From Candidatus Eremiobacteraceae bacterium (GTDB lineage: Bacteria > Vulcanimicrobiota > Vulcanimicrobiia > Eremiobacterales > Eremiobacteraceae), in assembly GCA_035295225.1 (NCBI GenBank), contig DATGJI010000049.1, forward strand, positions 1-64,000: a DNA stretch of 64,000 nt. The letters run 5' to 3'. Under the pieces are notes generated by a model, which worked only from the letters and a program-made list of their open reading frames with translations, was not told the origin of the DNA and searched no databases. Positions 7,993 through 16,950 of the stretch are shown here, piece after piece; position 1 is the first letter of the stretch; each line of letters starts with the position of its first letter. Made by a program: the position numbers and the translations under genes.

Positions 7993-9449
7993 CCGGCAGA
8001 ACCCGGCGCGGTCCTAGGCTGCGATCGCGCGACGATCACAGGCACGATAAGAAACGCAAGGCACAGCGTGACGGGGACCCACGGCGCCGACGCGGTCATC
8101 GCAACGCCGTCAAGCGCGTAGATGCCGGCCAGCAACGCTCCGTACCACCACGCATACGTCGCCCAGCGCCCTCCGCCGGCGACGGCGGGCAAGAGCCACT
8201 GGCCGTACCAGGGATGCATGGACGATAGCGACCACAAAAACGCGGTGATGGTCCGCCAGATCTCGCCGGGTCGCGGCCGCCAGACGAAACGGATCACACC
8301 GGAACACGCGATGACGGCAAACGCTGCTAACACACAGACCTGGATGAGTCGCGGCCACGAAGCGGTGCCGAAATATGGCAACGATTGCAGCCACGGAAAA
8401 GCAGGGCCCGACCCTATGCCAAACGTGAAGATCGGGATGTTCGCAAGCCAATCTACCGACATCGAAAACGCGCTGCCCAACATCGCGGCGTTGCCCGCCG
8501 TCGCCGACGGAAACGCGCGGCCGCACAGCCACGGCACCGCGCATGCTATGAACAAGCTGGCGATCCACGCAGCGCCGTGTCTGTACGCGATCCTGCGCAA
8601 GAGAAATGGTAGCCCGAGTATTGCCGGCAGCTTTATCGCGATCGACGCACCGGCGAGAAGCGCCGCCGCGAACGGCAAGCTGTCCGCGATCGCAAACGCC
8701 CACAATGCCGGCGCGAGCATGAGCATGTCGTTGTGCGCGCCGACGACCGATTCGTAGAGCGCAAGAGGGTGCAGGCCGAACGCGGCCGCGCGCGTCGCAG
8801 CCTGCGCTTTGCCGAAGAACCGGTACGTATACGCGACCGCCGAGGTGGCGACGAGCAGCGCCGCGGCGCCGAGTCCGCGATAGGCATACACGATAAGACC
8901 GAGTCCTGCGCTTGCGTCGATCTTGCCGACGAAACCCGCGATGATCGTCCACAGCGGCCCGTAGGGATCGCCGAACGGCGTCGCGCTCAAGAAGGGAAGT
9001 ATAGGACCGAAGATCGGATCTGCGGCGGACAGCGGATGAGAGATCTGATACGGGTTTGCACCGAAATGTCCGTAGAGGCGGCCGTAGATGACGTATGCGT
9101 AGACGTCCCCCGCCTGCACGATCGGAAAAAAGATAAGCGCAAACGCCGTCAGCGCTTGCACGGCGAGAAGAACCGCCAGTGCCCGCCGGCCGACGTGCGA
9201 CAGCGATCGCGAAAAAGCCGCGCCCACGGCGGCCAGCGCCGCGAGCACGCCCCAGACGCAGAACACGACGTTCCAGCCGGGAAAGGCTTGCTGCACGACG
9301 TGAATCGGCAACCGATAGGCCGCGAGATAATCAGCATGGGCGATCGCGTCGTAAAAATAAACCGTGCGGCCGGCTGCATACCCCGCTGCCCACCCGCCGA
9401 GCGCGGCGATCGCGACGAGCGCAGCCGCAAGAGGGATCGCGCGTTTCAT
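7989..9449 (-). CDS. GT-C membrane mannosyltransferase-like protein (GT87/MptB-like), copy 2
   Basis: About 486 residues with a first hydrophobic helix after MKRAIPL and some ten further segments. It carries VYAYVIYGRLYGHFGANPY, FGDPYGPL, GAHNDMLM and MHPWYGQWLLP, matching copy 1 block by block, so the pair arose by tandem duplication. The ATG at 9447-9449 overlaps the preceding stop by four bases; an in-frame extension upstream is arginine-rich antisense shadow and is rejected. Probably transfers a hexose from a polyprenyl donor onto an envelope glycan; acceptor unknown. Confidence 0.72.
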   Translation of the reverse strand: MKRAIPLAAALVAIAALGGWAAGYAAGRTVYFYDAIAHADYLAAYRLPIHVVQQAFPGWNVVFCVWGVLAALAAVGAAFSRSLSHVGRRALAVLLAVQALTAFALIFFPIVQAGDVYAYVIYGRLYGHFGANPYQISHPLSAADPIFGPILPFLSATPFGDPYGPLWTIIAGFVGKIDASAGLGLIVYAYRGLGAAALLVATSAVAYTYRFFGKAQAATRAAAFGLHPLALYESVVGAHNDMLMLAPALWAFAIADSLPFAAALLAGASIAIKLPAILGLPFLLRRIAYRHGAAWIASLFIACAVPWLCGRAFPSATAGNAAMLGSAFSMSVDWLANIPIFTFGIGSGPAFPWLQSLPYFGTASWPRLIQVCVLAAFAVIACSGVIRFVWRPRPGEIWRTITAFLWSLSSMHPWYGQWLLPAVAGGGRWATYAWWYGALLAGIYALDGVAMTASAPWVPVTLCLAFLIVPVIVARSQPRTAPGSAG

Positions 9450-11329
9450 GACGATGACGCCCTGCGGTGCGGAAAACCGTAGACGATCACGTCGTTCGCA
9501 GCGAACGCTCGCTGCAAAAAGCCCGCCCGTTCGTCGGCGTTGAGCACGGCCCAATCGACGCCCACCGGTGTTCTACGCACATACGCGGCGTTCTCGTTCA
9601 CGATGAGAAGCGTGACGCCGAGATCGCGAAGCCGATCGTAGCGATGCGCGGGAGCCGTCGACCAGTCGATCGCGCATCGCTGTTGATAGTAGGGGTTGCA
9701 GCCGACGGCAGCGCCGCCGAGATAGTAGTTCCGTACGTCATCAAGCGCGGCGATGCGCTCGCCGCTTTGGAGATGTGCGATCGCCCATGTATCGGCCGCG
9801 TAGAACTCGAGACGCGCCGCAAGGTAATCGGATCCGCTCGCGCCGCCGGTCAGGTACGCGAACGCCGGGGCGATGCTGTTGGATGCGTCGCCGCCGCCTT
9901 TCGGCAGCCAATCGAGGGCAACGCCGCCGAACGACACGCACAAGAGCAGAGCTGTGATCGGACGGCGCTGTCGGGCGGCAACTGCATCGAGGCCCGCTGC
10001 GGCTGCGATCGCGTACGTCGCGACGGCGGGAACGAGAAAGCGCCACTGGCGGCTCGTCCAGAACCAGATCGTCGACAACACAGCCGTGATCACTGCGATG
10101 GGGCGCCCGCTTCGCACGAAGAACGCGGCCACGACGAGAACGCTTGCAAGCCGGAGCGCGTAACCAGGATCGCCGCAGAAAAGCTGCGGCTGGGTGAGCA
10201 GGCGCCATGGCAACGCGAAGAAATCGCTTATGGTCGGCGAGCTTCCGCACCAATCGCGCGTCATCGAGACGTAGAGCGTCGCAAAGTCGCGCGCGCTCTC
10301 ACTGGCGCTGAATTGCGTCAAGAATGGATAGAGCGGATCGCCCGCAAGCGTCCAAGCCCTGAGGTACCATCCCGCGCATACGACGAACGCCGCGGCGAAT
10401 CCAATACTGAGCGCTCTCCACCGAAGTGTGATATCCGCGCGGTATGCGATCACGACGAACACGATGCCGACGACGGCAAGTCCTGGATATTTGACCGCCG
10501 CGCTTGCGCCCGCGAATGCTCCCGCGGCCAACGCCGACTGCACATCGATCGGCTCTGCATAAAGCGCAATACCAAGCGCCGCGACGGCGAACATCGCATA
10601 CGGCACGTCGACGTAGGGCGCCGGCGCCAACCACAGCCAGACCGCGGACGACGAGACCAGCGCGCACACGAGCGGCCCCGAACCTTGCCGCACGCGCTCG
10701 GCGACCGCACCCGAGATCAACGCAAGCATGATGCCGGCGAAGAGCGTAGAAAAAGCCGCGCCCGCGGAGCCGCCGAGCCAATATGCCGGGAGCGCGGCCG
10801 ACTCGGCCAGTAGCGGAAATGCGGACTGCGCGATGCCGGGATCGAATGCGATATATCCCGATCGAAGCGCAGCCGCGGCGATTGGGAGGTGATACGCAAG
10901 CGGGTCCCAGTCGACGGTCGGCAGCGCCGCCGCCACGGCCGCAGTGAGCCATGCGAAGCCTGTCACGGTCCAAGCGAGCCGATCGAGCCAACCCCGGGCC
11001 GTCGCGGGATCGCCGTGCTGCGGCACGCTCACAGCACGACGCCATAGAAACGCGAGAGCGGCCAGCCCTAGGGCGATGAGCGCACCGAGACTGACCGGCG
11101 TGATGGCATGGACGAGCCCGAGGATGGCGACCGCAGAGCCCAGGACAGCGTAGCCGGCCGCTCCCCGGAGCGCGAGTCCGAACGGCCGCGCAGCGGAGCC
11201 GAAGATCGCTGAACGCGCCAACTCGCCGAAACCCAGGGCAGCGCCCGAGGTGGCGGCGCCCGCGCCAAGCCCGGCTGCAAGGCGCATCCAAAATGGCGCC
11301 GTGTCCAACATGGCCGCAGCTGCGCTCAC
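9446..11329 (-). CDS. Large GT-C membrane glycosyltransferase (family 39-like)
   Basis: A 627-residue polytopic membrane protein. The key loop is VDWDPLAYHLPIAAAAL, typical of ArnT/family-39-like enzymes in which the aspartates contact donor or metal. More than ten hydrophobic segments follow, and a soluble C-terminal region starts near residue 480. The chosen GTG at 11327-11329 gives six extra residues before an internal ATG; neither has a strong ribosome site. It heads a three-gene overlapping glycosyltransferase operon and is divergent from the GT2 gene at 11507. It probably acts on an envelope polysaccharide. Confidence 0.7.
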   Translation of the reverse strand: MSAAAAMLDTAPFWMRLAAGLGAGAATSGAALGFGELARSAIFGSAARPFGLALRGAAGYAVLGSAVAILGLVHAITPVSLGALIALGLAALAFLWRRAVSVPQHGDPATARGWLDRLAWTVTGFAWLTAAVAAALPTVDWDPLAYHLPIAAAALRSGYIAFDPGIAQSAFPLLAESAALPAYWLGGSAGAAFSTLFAGIMLALISGAVAERVRQGSGPLVCALVSSSAVWLWLAPAPYVDVPYAMFAVAALGIALYAEPIDVQSALAAGAFAGASAAVKYPGLAVVGIVFVVIAYRADITLRWRALSIGFAAAFVVCAGWYLRAWTLAGDPLYPFLTQFSASESARDFATLYVSMTRDWCGSSPTISDFFALPWRLLTQPQLFCGDPGYALRLASVLVVAAFFVRSGRPIAVITAVLSTIWFWTSRQWRFLVPAVATYAIAAAAGLDAVAARQRRPITALLLCVSFGGVALDWLPKGGGDASNSIAPAFAYLTGGASGSDYLAARLEFYAADTWAIAHLQSGERIAALDDVRNYYLGGAAVGCNPYYQQRCAIDWSTAPAHRYDRLRDLGVTLLIVNENAAYVRRTPVGVDWAVLNADERAGFLQRAFAANDVIVYGFPHRRASSS

Positions 11330-11506
11330 ATACCTATCTTCGGATGGTTCCTCGTGATTCCGCTGCCGCTTTCAGAGAACGGTCGTCCCGCGGGTCCTGT
11401 ACGCTGCCTTCCCGCGCGGCGAATCCTCACCTGACGCATAAATGCCGATAATGGATATGAACGCACACGCACTCAAGTCCCACGACAGCAGGATACGCTC
11501 GCGCTG

Positions 11507-12430
11507 ATGAACCGCCCGCTTGCCATCGGCATCATGGCATACAATGAAGCCGCGAACATCGGACCGCTGCTCGACAGCATTCTCGCCCAGACCGCGATCG
11601 ACCGCATCAACCGCGTTGTCGTCATAGCCAGCGGCTGCACGGATGACACGTGCGCCATCGTCGAGCGCTATGCCGCGTCACATCCGATCGTGGAACTCAT
11701 CGCCGAAAAAGCGCGCGGCGGCAAAGTCCGCGCCATCAACACCTTCTTCTCGCATGCGCCCGAACCGATCTTGATCGTCTCTGCAGCCGATCTGCTCTAC
11801 GAACCCCAGACCCTCGAGGCCCTGACGGCTCCCTTCGAAGACGATCGCGTGGGCATGGTCGGCAGCCACCCCGTGCCGCTGAATTCGCACGACGACTTTT
11901 TGGGTTTCACGGTCAATCTCATGTGGCGCCTCCACCACGAGATATCGCTGCATCAGCCGAAGATGGGTGAGTTGATCGCATTCCGCAACGTCTTCCGAGG
12001 GTTGAACCCTGAGACTCCCGCGGATGAAGTGCAGATCGAACACGGTGTCCGCTCGGTGGGATTCGAGGTGCGCTACGCGCCCGATGCCATCGTTCGAAAT
12101 CGCGGGCCGGAAACGCTCGTCGATTTCATCGCGCAGCGGACGCGCTGGATCGCCTACAACATGCAGATCCAGCGCAAACATCATCTGCCGGTCTCCACGT
12201 TGCGCACCGGACCTTTGCTGCGTGCCGCGCTCGCATCCGGACGCAGCGATCGCCGCCGGCTGCATTGGCTCGCCGGCGCCGCGATGCTCGAGGCGTATTG
12301 CCGCTTCCGCGCATCGATCGGGTACGGGCGCCTCAACGCCGCCGCCAACGGCGGCTGGAAACCCGTCGCGTCGACCAAGCAGCTCGTCCGCGACGGCGAT
12401 GCCGATCACGCCGCCGCCGGCGCCCGCTGA
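11507..12430 (+). CDS. Family 2 glycosyltransferase
   Basis: A 307-residue GT-A fold enzyme. The N-terminus has the nucleotide-sugar site (GIMAYNEAANIGPLLDSIL, then VVIASGCTDDT), an acidic metal-site region (VSAADLLYEP) and a distal QRTRW motif in the acceptor half, as in chitin/cellulose-synthase-like processive GT2 enzymes. There is no C-terminal membrane helix, so it is probably cytosolic or peripheral. It stands alone on the plus strand, divergent from the GT-C operon; the two may share the 177-base promoter region 11330-11506. The acceptor is unknown. Confidence 0.85.
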   Translation: MNRPLAIGIMAYNEAANIGPLLDSILAQTAIDRINRVVVIASGCTDDTCAIVERYAASHPIVELIAEKARGGKVRAINTFFSHAPEPILIVSAADLLYEPQTLEALTAPFEDDRVGMVGSHPVPLNSHDDFLGFTVNLMWRLHHEISLHQPKMGELIAFRNVFRGLNPETPADEVQIEHGVRSVGFEVRYAPDAIVRNRGPETLVDFIAQRTRWIAYNMQIQRKHHLPVSTLRTGPLLRAALASGRSDRRRLHWLAGAAMLEAYCRFRASIGYGRLNAAANGGWKPVASTKQLVRDGDADHAAAGAR

Positions 12431-12616
12431 CAAACCCCGAATATTACGACCCTAACGGCCGGCGCGTCGTCACAGCGGCATCACGGGCGATGTCGATTGC
12501 CGGGGCGTTTGAGGCCGCGAGAGCGGCCGAATTCGAGCGGCGGAATTTGGTCAGCCGATGATCCGCCGCGTCCCCGGCGCAGACATCGCCGGTGATGCCG
12601 GAGATGGCCTCGGCGG

Positions 12617-13327
12617 CTATTGCTTTGTGGCGTCGACCTCGACTATCGCGGGATTGTCACTTCCATTGATCGTCCGCAGAGCTTCGACCGTCATGCCGAT
12701 GGGCGCGCTTGGATCCAGCGCTTCGGTGACCGAAACGCCGAGCTTCGCTTTGACCTGCTCATCGATCGAAGTCCGCAGCTCGGCGGGAAGCATCTTGTAC
12801 TTGTCCACGGCTGCCAGGACGATCTGCAGCTTGTCGTGTGCCTGCTTCGGATCGATCACCGCCACGACGGCGCCCTTCGCTCCGTTCCTAAAAACGGCGT
12901 ACGTCACGCCGAATTTGCCCGCAGCCTCCGTCGACGACTGACGAGCGGCCGACTGGACGTAGGAGTATCCGGCCGGCGGCGACTGCTCGAGTTTGGCGAG
13001 CCACGACTTGGCGTCGGCGAGCGACCCCGAACTTTGCGCGATCACAGAATGACCGGCATATGTGCCCGCGCCTTGCGTGAAAAGGGTGCCGCTCTGCGAT
13101 GAAATCGTCTGGTTGAACGGTTTTGCATCGAGGATCTTATCGTCGGCGGCGAGCGGAAAGTCCGTCGGGTTCGTCACCGTGGCCGGCACGGCGGCGTTCG
13201 AACCCGCTGCGGGACCTCCGGAATTACTCTGGCCGCCTGGACGCCCGGAGCAGCCCATGACGCAGGCTACGCCGAGAGACACCGCAGCGACGATAAGCGC
13301 GCGAGGAATATTCATCGATTCGCACAT
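12617..13327 (-). CDS. Predicted lipoprotein of unknown function
   Basis: About 236 residues. After MCESMNIPRALIVAAVSLG comes a lipobox (VMGC, near residue 26), so it should be acylated and anchored in the envelope. A Gly/Ser/Pro-rich linker precedes a globular domain with one Trp and one Tyr-rich patch; no family is recognised. An ATG twelve bases downstream is an alternative start. The stop of the 58-residue membrane protein gene lies 14 bases upstream, suggesting one operon with it and the next lipoprotein. Confidence 0.75.
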   Translation of the reverse strand: MCESMNIPRALIVAAVSLGVACVMGCSGRPGGQSNSGGPAAGSNAAVPATVTNPTDFPLAADDKILDAKPFNQTISSQSGTLFTQGAGTYAGHSVIAQSSGSLADAKSWLAKLEQSPPAGYSYVQSAARQSSTEAAGKFGVTYAVFRNGAKGAVVAVIDPKQAHDKLQIVLAAVDKYKMLPAELRTSIDEQVKAKLGVSVTEALDPSAPIGMTVEALRTINGSDNPAIVEVDATKQ

Positions 13328-13341
13328 GCTTCTTTGCTCTT

Positions 13342-13518
13342 TCAACGGCGTTCGATTCCGCGCTCGACGCTCTCCACACCGGACGACACAGCTTGCTCCG
13401 CTCCGGTGAACAGTCCGATCAGCCAACGAATGGTGGCGATGAGACCGATGAGCGCGAAGACGAACACGATCCCGAACACCCAAGCGGCGGTGTGCACCAG
13501 ATTAGTCAGAAACTCCAT
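13342..13518 (-). CDS. Hidden 58-residue single-pass membrane protein
   Basis: ATG at 13516-13518 with AGGAG eight bases ahead, 58 codons, TGA at 13342-13344. The product has a hydrophobic helix (AAWVFGIVFVFALIGLIATI) followed by RWLIGLFTGAEQ and an amphipathic, charged tail ending ESVERGIERR. The strong ribosome site and membrane profile argue that it is real although short. It lies between two lipoprotein genes on the same strand. It could be a scaffold or stress-response membrane peptide; no family is recognised. Confidence 0.72.
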   Translation of the reverse strand: MEFLTNLVHTAAWVFGIVFVFALIGLIATIRWLIGLFTGAEQAVSSGVESVERGIERR

Positions 13519-13550
13519 AGCGACGACTCCTCACATTCCGAGCAGAGTGC

Positions 13551-13955
13551 TTAGGGAGTAGCGGCCGCCGTAGCCATGTCGCTTGGCGCCGTGTTGCCCA
13601 TGTGGGTGTGGTGCGATCCGGACGCATGGTCACCTGCGGCGATCGCGTCCGACAGGCACATATACTGACCGCTCTTGGTCCGGCCGTAATACGGGTCGCC
13701 CGCCTCGTGGTACGTATGTCGTTTGGTGTTGACCCAGACAATCGCGTCCTTGCAAGTCAGGTTGGCAGGTATCGGCGCGGCCTGCGCTGACATCGGCGCC
13801 TGCGCTCCGGTCGTCGCCATCGTCGTGGCAGCTGCAATCGGCGCGGCCGAGCTCGAAGACGAAGACGACGAAGACGAACTCCCGCCGCAGCCGGCGACCG
13901 CGGCAGCGACAACTGCTGCGAGGCACGCAGTCGTGAACAAAGCAAGACGTTGCAT
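13551..13955 (-). CDS. Small lipoprotein with poly-Ser linker and VWVNTK/YHxxGD motif domain
   Basis: 134 residues: signal peptide, lipobox (VAGC), an 11-residue serine run, an Ala/Pro linker, then a compact C-terminal domain with C-KDAIVWVNTKRHTYHEAGD and YYGRTKSGQYMCLSDAIAAG. The pattern VWVNT...YH..G..YYG.T..G.YM...AI.AG recurs, as I recall, in many small secreted bacterial proteins; the two cysteines may form a disulfide or bind metal. Function is unknown. The start ATG at 13953-13955 follows a G-rich site. It is the first gene of a three-gene envelope cluster. Confidence 0.75.
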   Translation of the reverse strand: MQRLALFTTACLAAVVAAAVAGCGGSSSSSSSSSSSAAPIAAATTMATTGAQAPMSAQAAPIPANLTCKDAIVWVNTKRHTYHEAGDPYYGRTKSGQYMCLSDAIAAGDHASGSHHTHMGNTAPSDMATAAATP

Positions 13956-14007
13956 CAAGGAAATCCCCCCGGGCCCAGATTTTGACGTTAAGGGCTTGCG
14001 CGTTCGG

Positions 14008-15081
14008 TCAGGCTTGTGTTTTTGCCTCTGGTCCGCCCGCAATGGAATCCAGCCATCGAAGGTCGCTCTGAAGATCGCGGCCGGCAAGCGTCGCGGCGGC
14101 CCTTCGGGCTCGGGCCGCAAGACGCGCGCGTTCGGCCGATCTGAGCAGCGCACGCACGCCCGGAACGTTGCGGCATGCGGCCACAAGCAGACCGCAGATT
14201 AGACGGAGCACACCGCCATCGCCGCGGCCGCGCAGTCGCGCCAACGCCTCGCGAGCGACCGAATCATCTCCGCGCACCAGCGCTTTCACGCAGACCTCGA
14301 AGAGCTTCCAGCGGATCTGCCGCGCGAGGCGCGGGCCGACCGCCGCGCGGATCGGCGCCGGGATGCGGACGTCGGCAGCGAGCTTGTTCGCGATCAACAG
14401 CATGCCGTCGGCGACAGCAGCGTCTTGCCGCGCGGTGTTGGACGCTGCATGCGCGGAGAACACGGCGCTCGGCGTCCGATCGATCACGACTGGGAAGCGC
14501 GCCGCGATACGCAGTTCGAAGTCCAAGTCGCTCGGCGGTCCCACCTCGAGATCGAGACCGCCCACCAGCGACAGCGCGTCTCGCTTGAATACGACCGACG
14601 TCCACGTTGGATGCCGGTTGTCGAGCATGCGAAGAATAGACTCCGGCGGCCGGTAGACGCCGTCGCGCGGCCAAAGCCCGAGCGGTGCGAACCGGACGCT
14701 GCCGCTCGCATCCATTTCCAGCGTCGACGCCGCCGACATGAGCGCGTCGGGGGCGGCGGCGAATCCGCGGAAACACGTCTCGTAGCAGCGCGGAAATAGA
14801 GCATCATCGTCGGAAAGAAAAGCGAAGTACGGCGTCGTGATTTCGTCCAACGCTCGGGCGAAGTTCGCGGGGCCGCCGACATTCCGGTCGCGGCAGACGT
14901 ATCGCACGCGCGCGTCGCGCGAGGCGAATGCCGCCACGACGGATTCCGTCTCGTCGCCCGACGCGTTGTCGAACACGATCACGACGAGATCGCGATATGT
15001 CTGTCCAAGCGCGCTCGCCACCGCCCGCCGCAGCAGCGAAGGCCGTCGATATGTCGGCACGATGACCGAGAGCGAAGCCAT
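14008..15081 (-). CDS. Family 2 glycosyltransferase of the CDP-sugar cluster
   Basis: 357 residues. The first 110 residues are a standard GT2 nucleotide-binding domain: LSVIVPTYRRPSLLRRAVAS, DNASGDET, then the metal-binding LSDDDALF. The rest carries a DLDFELRIA block typical of the acceptor half and an Arg/Ala-rich tail that may be membrane-associated. It is the last gene of the ten-gene run starting at glpX and begins three bases after the DegT aminotransferase stop. It is the obvious candidate to transfer the sugar made by the upstream genes onto a glycan chain. Confidence 0.88.
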   Translation of the reverse strand: MASLSVIVPTYRRPSLLRRAVASALGQTYRDLVVIVFDNASGDETESVVAAFASRDARVRYVCRDRNVGGPANFARALDEITTPYFAFLSDDDALFPRCYETCFRGFAAAPDALMSAASTLEMDASGSVRFAPLGLWPRDGVYRPPESILRMLDNRHPTWTSVVFKRDALSLVGGLDLEVGPPSDLDFELRIAARFPVVIDRTPSAVFSAHAASNTARQDAAVADGMLLIANKLAADVRIPAPIRAAVGPRLARQIRWKLFEVCVKALVRGDDSVAREALARLRGRGDGGVLRLICGLLVAACRNVPGVRALLRSAERARLAARARRAAATLAGRDLQSDLRWLDSIAGGPEAKTQA

Positions 15082-15084
15082 CTG

Positions 15085-16227
15085 TCAGGCGAACGAAACG
15101 ACGGCATCGATGACGCGATCGACCCGATCGCGCCGCATGTTCGAATGCAGCGGCAGGGTGACTACTTCTTCTACGACGCGGTCTGTCACGGTCATGTCTC
15201 CGCGCCTCGCGCCCGCGAACGCGCTATGCTTGTGCACGGGAACGAAATGGATCCCAGCGTCCACGCCCCGGCTGCGTAGGTGCTCGATGAATGCGGAGCG
15301 CTTTCCCGACAGCACGCGCAGACTATAGATGAAGGGTGAAACGCCGGCGAAGTCGGATGCGGGAATGCGCGCCCACGAGAGTCTCGTGAAGGCGGCGTTG
15401 TACTCGCGGCAGACGACTTGGCGAGATGCGATGAACTCGTCGGCGCGCTTGATCTGCGAAACACCGACACTCGCCAGGATGTTGGTCAGGTGGTAGCGGT
15501 AGCCTTCGCTGACGACGTCATATTCCCACGCGCGCCGGTTCCGGTAGCGCTCGGTCGTGTCTTTGTCCACGCCCAGCAGGCGGAGGCGCTGCAGCCGTTC
15601 GCGCTCGCCGGCGTCGCCGACGACGACACAGCCTCCGTCGATGGACGTGACCACTTTGACCGGATCGAAGCTGAAGACGGCGACGTCGCCGTCGGCGCCG
15701 ATCCGCGTGCCTGAGATTTCTGTTCCGAACGCGTGACACGCATCCTCGATGACCCGCAAACCCCGGGATTTGGCGAGCCGGTATACGCCCGCTCGATCGC
15801 AGGCGATGCCCGCGAAGTGCAATGGGATCAACGCCTTGGTGCGCGGCGTGATGAGCGCGGCCGCTTTCTCGCAATCCATGCCGAGATCGCCGTCACGGAT
15901 ATCGCACATGACGACCTCCGCACCGGACGCGCGGACGGCCTGATGATCGGCGACGTAATTGAAGGATGGCGTGATGACCTCGTCGCCCGGGCCGATCCCC
16001 GCCGCGCGGAGCGCGATGTGAAAAGCAGATGTGCCCGTGTTCACCGCGACCACGTAGCGTTGTTCGAGCCCGAGAAATGCCGCGATGCGCTCTTCGAATT
16101 CTTTGGTCGTCGCGCCCATACCCAACCAGCCGACGTCGAGCGCGTCGGTGAGGTGCTTCAGCGTGTCCACCCCGATGTGCGGCGCAAAGACCGGAACGCG
16201 TTCCTCGTGCACGTCAGTCCGCCACAC
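15085..16227 (-). CDS. DegT/DnrJ/EryC1 family sugar aminotransferase
   Basis: About 380 residues, PLP-dependent. Early block VGWLGMGATTKEFEERIAAF, cofactor pocket AVNTGTSAFHIALRAAG, VIEDACHAFG, and the PLP lysine in FSFDPVKVVTSIDGG. The lysine is retained, unlike the RfbH/E1 dehydratase branch where it becomes His, so amination of a keto-sugar (probably C3 or C4) is expected. The GTG at 16225-16227 gives the longest form; a GTG 15 bases further in, just past the neighbour's stop, is equally likely. It overlaps the CmcI-like gene. Confidence 0.88.
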   Translation of the reverse strand: MWRTDVHEERVPVFAPHIGVDTLKHLTDALDVGWLGMGATTKEFEERIAAFLGLEQRYVVAVNTGTSAFHIALRAAGIGPGDEVITPSFNYVADHQAVRASGAEVVMCDIRDGDLGMDCEKAAALITPRTKALIPLHFAGIACDRAGVYRLAKSRGLRVIEDACHAFGTEISGTRIGADGDVAVFSFDPVKVVTSIDGGCVVVGDAGERERLQRLRLLGVDKDTTERYRNRRAWEYDVVSEGYRYHLTNILASVGVSQIKRADEFIASRQVVCREYNAAFTRLSWARIPASDFAGVSPFIYSLRVLSGKRSAFIEHLRSRGVDAGIHFVPVHKHSAFAGARRGDMTVTDRVVEEVVTLPLHSNMRRDRVDRVIDAVVSFA

Positions 16228-16948
16228 AACGCAGATAGCCGCCGGGCGCTACGCTCACGAGCAGCTTGTCGTCGATCTCGCGGTCGATCTCAAAGCGCGG
16301 ATTGAGCGCGAGAAATTCGCGCACCGCAGTCATCGGATTGTCGCCCTTCCCCCACGGTCGGTCGGGAAATGAATCCGCCGCCATGTGTTCGACGACCGTG
16401 TCCATCACGACCAGGTATCCGCCTTTTCGCACGAGCGGAGAATAGAGCGCTAGTTCCGCGCGCACGTGCGCGTGCGTGTGATTGGAGTCCAGCACAACCA
16501 TCACGTTGTGCGCGCCGGCCGTTGCGGCGCGCACGCGCTGCGCGATCCTCTCATCCACCGATGAACCCTCGATGAGCGAGATCCTCGCGGCGAGCGGGTG
16601 CGATTCGATCGCCGCCCGGTTATGCGCGCGGATGTCGATGTCGACCGCGACCACTCGTCCGTCGCCGCCGAGAAGCTGCAGGAGCGACGCGAAGAGCACG
16701 GCGCTGCCGCCGTGCGCGATGCCCGTTTCTACGATCACCTCGGGCTTCGTCCGCCAGACGATCTCTTGCAGCGCGACGATGTCTTGTGGGTACTGGATGA
16801 TCGGGCGGCCGAGCCACGTGAAATTGTACGAATAGCGGTGCTCGCACGACCGAAGGAAGAAATCCGTCGCGGCGGCGCGCAATTCGCGATCCGCCGCCAT
16901 TGCCTCAACGCCCTGCGGAGAGGACGGCCTGCCTTCGTCGGTGCTCAC
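16214..16948 (-). CDS. Cephalosporin hydroxylase/rhamnosyl O-methyltransferase family protein (CmcI-like)
   Basis: 244 residues of the CmcI family, which has a class I SAM-methyltransferase fold. Visible motifs are YNFTWLGRPIIQYPQD, ETGIAHGGSA (SAM site), the acidic strand VVAVDIDIR, and LDSNHTHAHV, likely metal-binding and typical of this family. In polysaccharide loci such proteins are usually inferred to O-methylate sugars. It is two bases from the acyltransferase gene upstream and overlaps the aminotransferase gene downstream. Methylation of the cluster's sugar or of a neighbouring residue is inference. Confidence 0.82.
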   Translation of the reverse strand: MSTDEGRPSSPQGVEAMAADRELRAAATDFFLRSCEHRYSYNFTWLGRPIIQYPQDIVALQEIVWRTKPEVIVETGIAHGGSAVLFASLLQLLGGDGRVVAVDIDIRAHNRAAIESHPLAARISLIEGSSVDERIAQRVRAATAGAHNVMVVLDSNHTHAHVRAELALYSPLVRKGGYLVVMDTVVEHMAADSFPDRPWGKGDNPMTAVREFLALNPRFEIDREIDDKLLVSVAPGGYLRCVAD

Positions 16949-16950
16949 GC

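Noticed and set aside
12431-12616. Possible small gene in the gap after the GT2 gene
   Set aside because: A 23-codon plus frame near 12490 has no ribosome site and no distinctive composition.
13840-13885. Tandem GAAGAC-like trinucleotide repeat
   Set aside because: It encodes the poly-serine linker of the lipoprotein at 13551-13955 on the other strand, so it is coding, not an independent repeat element.
15085-16227. DegT protein as RfbH (E1 dehydratase)
   Set aside because: RfbH replaces the PLP lysine with His; here the Lys in FSFDPVKVV remains, so an aminotransferase is favoured.
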